Shown: positions 6,594 through 7,956 of the stretch, in pieces
How positions within the stretch are numbered: position 1 is the first letter of the stretch
Layout: every line of letters starts with the position of its first letter
From: Candidatus Atribacter alterifermentans
GTDB taxonomy: Bacteria; Atribacterota; Atribacteria; Atribacterales; Atribacteraceae
NCBI GenBank assembly: GCA_012517635.1
Contig: JAAYUP010000281.1
Location: 1 to 7,956 of the forward strand
Reading direction: 5' to 3'
Length of the DNA stretch: 7,956 nucleotides
Notes under the pieces: model-generated
Seen by the model: the letters and a program-made list of their open reading frames with translations, nothing else
Databases searched by the model: none
Told to the model about the DNA's origin: nothing
Made by a program: the position numbers and the translations under genes

Positions 6594-7643
6594 ATGATAA
6601 AGACAGATGTAAAGATAACTTTATTTTTGTTATTTTTGCTGATGATCTCAGGATGTACTTCGAGTAATCCAGAAGTATTCAACCCCGAGACATTATCCAG
6701 AACCAGTTTGTTAATGTTTAGGTCAGATAGAGGGAATAACCGCCAGTATTATCTGTTAAACATTAAAAGTGGTGAAATTCGAACTATCGAATTTATCTTA
6801 TCTGAAGTTGGTGAGATCAACGCAATTGATTGGTCGCCACTAGCGAAGCGCTTTTTCTTTAGTTTCCTTACACAAACCAATGCGGATATTTATTCAGCTG
6901 AATTAAATGGAACTAATGTTAGGAATCTTACTAATACGCCTGAAATTTACGAAAGTTCGCCCGTTGTTTCACCAAATGGGAATTATGTTGCTTATATAGA
7001 AACTTATGTAAATGAGAATATTATGGTCATGCGTACCGATGGAAAGGATGTTCGCCGTATTGTGAAACCCGATTATAAAACGATCGAACCATCTTGGACC
7101 CCAGATTCAAAACACATCATTTTTCGTTCCAATTTTGAGGGATCCCCAAATATATACATAGTCAAGCAAGATGGTTCAAATCTACGGAATTTATCTAAAG
7201 GTCCTGGTAAGGATGGGAAATTTTCTCTTTCTATAGATGGTACACTGTTAATGTTTGATTCTGACCGGTCTGGGAAAAGCGATATTTTTTTTCTAGACTT
7301 GAAAACAGACCAATTCAACAATCTAACAAACAGCCCTGCCAGAGAGACTCAGCCGGTTTTGTCACCGAATATGAAAAGAGTGGCTTTTAAATCTGACTTG
7401 AATAATGGTGTTGACATATATGTATTAGACCTGGAAACAAAGGAAATTGAAAACGTAACTCAGAGTCCAAACAAGGTGGAGTCAGATTATTCTTGGTCTC
7501 CAGACAGCGCGAGTATTACCTTTGTTTCTGATGATCAAAATCAATTGGAGATCTATAACGTCAATGTGGAAAGCAAACAAATTGTAAACTTAACAAACAA
7601 TCCGGCAAATGATTATGCCCCGGTGTGGATAACGTTTCAGTAA
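6594..7643 (+). CDS. Lipoprotein with TolB-like PD40 beta-propeller
   Basis: The 349-residue protein begins with a lipoprotein signal peptide: K3 and K7 in the n-region, hydrophobic core 8-18, and lipobox I18-S-G-C21, so mature Cys21 would be lipidated and the protein anchored on the outer face of the membrane. The rest is a chain of about six PD40/WD40-like blades, each with a turn of the W-S-P-D-S type: WSP (80-82), VSPNG (125-129), WTPDS (168-172), LSIDG (212-216), LSPNM (256-260), WSPDS (301-305), and a closing APVW (342-345). The blades repeat NLTNTP/NLTNSP/NLTNNP and IYxxxxDG-like strands. The fold is that of the TolB C-terminal propeller; the N-terminal domain of true TolB is absent, so this is not the Tol-Pal protein. 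It is likely a surface binding or scaffold protein. The start has only a distant AAGGG (6576-6580), but the signal peptide fits 6594. It follows the structured spacer, and its stop abuts the stop of the minus-strand gene. Confidence 0.85.
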   Translation: MIKTDVKITLFLLFLLMISGCTSSNPEVFNPETLSRTSLLMFRSDRGNNRQYYLLNIKSGEIRTIEFILSEVGEINAIDWSPLAKRFFFSFLTQTNADIYSAELNGTNVRNLTNTPEIYESSPVVSPNGNYVAYIETYVNENIMVMRTDGKDVRRIVKPDYKTIEPSWTPDSKHIIFRSNFEGSPNIYIVKQDGSNLRNLSKGPGKDGKFSLSIDGTLLMFDSDRSGKSDIFFLDLKTDQFNNLTNSPARETQPVLSPNMKRVAFKSDLNNGVDIYVLDLETKEIENVTQSPNKVESDYSWSPDSASITFVSDDQNQLEIYNVNVESKQIVNLTNNPANDYAPVWITFQ

Positions 7644-7956
7644 TTATTGCCTTTGACCCGGTTGTGCGAAATTTAACAATAAACTACAGACCTGGTGCGC
7701 CTGCAGTCCACGGATCTCCTCACTAGTCTTTTCTACTTGGAGGTTATACGTAAGACCACTTATCAGCAAGTAATCAGCATATCCCAGGCCCATCTCCGGA
7801 GCCAGGCCGGTATAGAAACTTTCCTCGCCCTCCTGCCGGGTGATCGTAATCCTCACTCCCGGCAGCGGATCGCCATTCTCATCAGTCACCTGAACCTGCA
7901 GCAGGCCGGCGGGCACAGAGCCATCGCAGATCTCGCGCTTTTCTTTGAGCACAAAT
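7644..7956 (-). CDS. C-terminal end of an extracellular protein with a carboxypeptidase-regulatory/Cna-B-like domain, 5' partial
   Basis: The frame is open to the right edge of the window (the codon before the GTG at 7952 is TTT), so the GTG is not necessarily the start and the gene probably extends beyond the window; about 104 residues are visible. The segment LLQVQVTDENGDPLPGVRIT is a classic first strand and turn of a carboxypeptidase-regulatory-like or Cna-B-type beta-sandwich, used in secreted proteins as a stalk or binding module. It is followed by a GLGYADYLLISGLTYNLQV strand pair. Comparable C-terminal modules occur, from memory, in Chloroflexota surface proteins. Two cysteines, one at the start of the visible part (EICDG) and one near the end (HQVC), could form a disulfide. 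By hand count 136 of 240 bases (57%) at 7681-7920 are G or C, clearly richer than the neighbouring lipoprotein gene. The stop TAA (7646-7644) is directly adjacent to the plus-strand stop at 7641-7643. Confidence 0.7.
   Translation of the reverse strand, partial: FVLKEKREICDGSVPAGLLQVQVTDENGDPLPGVRITITRQEGEESFYTGLAPEMGLGYADYLLISGLTYNLQVEKTSEEIRGLQAHQVCSLLLNFAQPGQRQ

Noticed and set aside
6488..6682. 64-codon minus-strand frame over the structured spacer and the lipoprotein start
   Set aside because: Its coding sequence includes the palindrome and the antisense of a signal peptide; no ribosome binding site or domain supports it.
6594..7643. Periplasmic TolB of the Tol-Pal system
   Set aside because: The TolB N-terminal domain is absent, the protein has a lipobox, and no tol or pal gene is nearby.

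Overview
The window looks like a piece of chromosome or metagenome contig from an AT-rich bacterium, most probably of the phylum Chloroflexota (Anaerolineae-like). This assignment is an inference from protein style: the C-terminal tail of the first gene, the secreted modular protein and the end of the last gene all resemble protein types I associate with Anaerolineae. No rRNA or other phylogenetic marker is present. I see no tRNA, CRISPR array, insertion sequence, integrase or phage gene.

Layout: (1) Bases 1-409 hold the 3' end of a large membrane glycosyltransferase-like gene. (2) A 270-bp spacer holds one small hairpin and no convincing promoter. (3) Bases 680-4776 are a tight four-gene plus-strand operon: two GT-B fold glycosyltransferases (4-bp ATGA overlap), a SAM-dependent methyltransferase and a multi-span protein of the YbhN/AglD-type LPG-synthase transmembrane family. 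Gaps between these genes are at most 7 bp. (4) A good sigma-70-like promoter (4800-4829) starts a new unit encoding a secreted protein with a Sec signal peptide and four copies of a beta-rich module. (5) A 155-bp spacer carries two well-formed inverted-repeat structures in tandem. (6) Bases 6594-7643 encode a lipoprotein whose mature part is a TolB-like PD40 beta-propeller. (7) On the minus strand, converging with zero spacing, is the 3' end of a GC-richer gene with a carboxypeptidase-regulatory/Cna-B-like extracellular domain.

How the genes may work together: genes 1-5 look like part of a cell-surface glycan or glycolipid pathway, in which polyprenyl-linked sugars are added by membrane and cytosolic glycosyltransferases, an intermediate or sugar is methylated, and a membrane protein acts in handling or flipping the lipid-linked product. 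The last three genes encode exported proteins (a modular secreted protein, an anchored propeller and a surface Ig-like domain), so the whole window concerns the cell envelope. The most unusual items are the four-module secreted protein, with cysteine pairs at identical register in modules 3 and 4 only, and the tandem structured spacer at 6445-6573.
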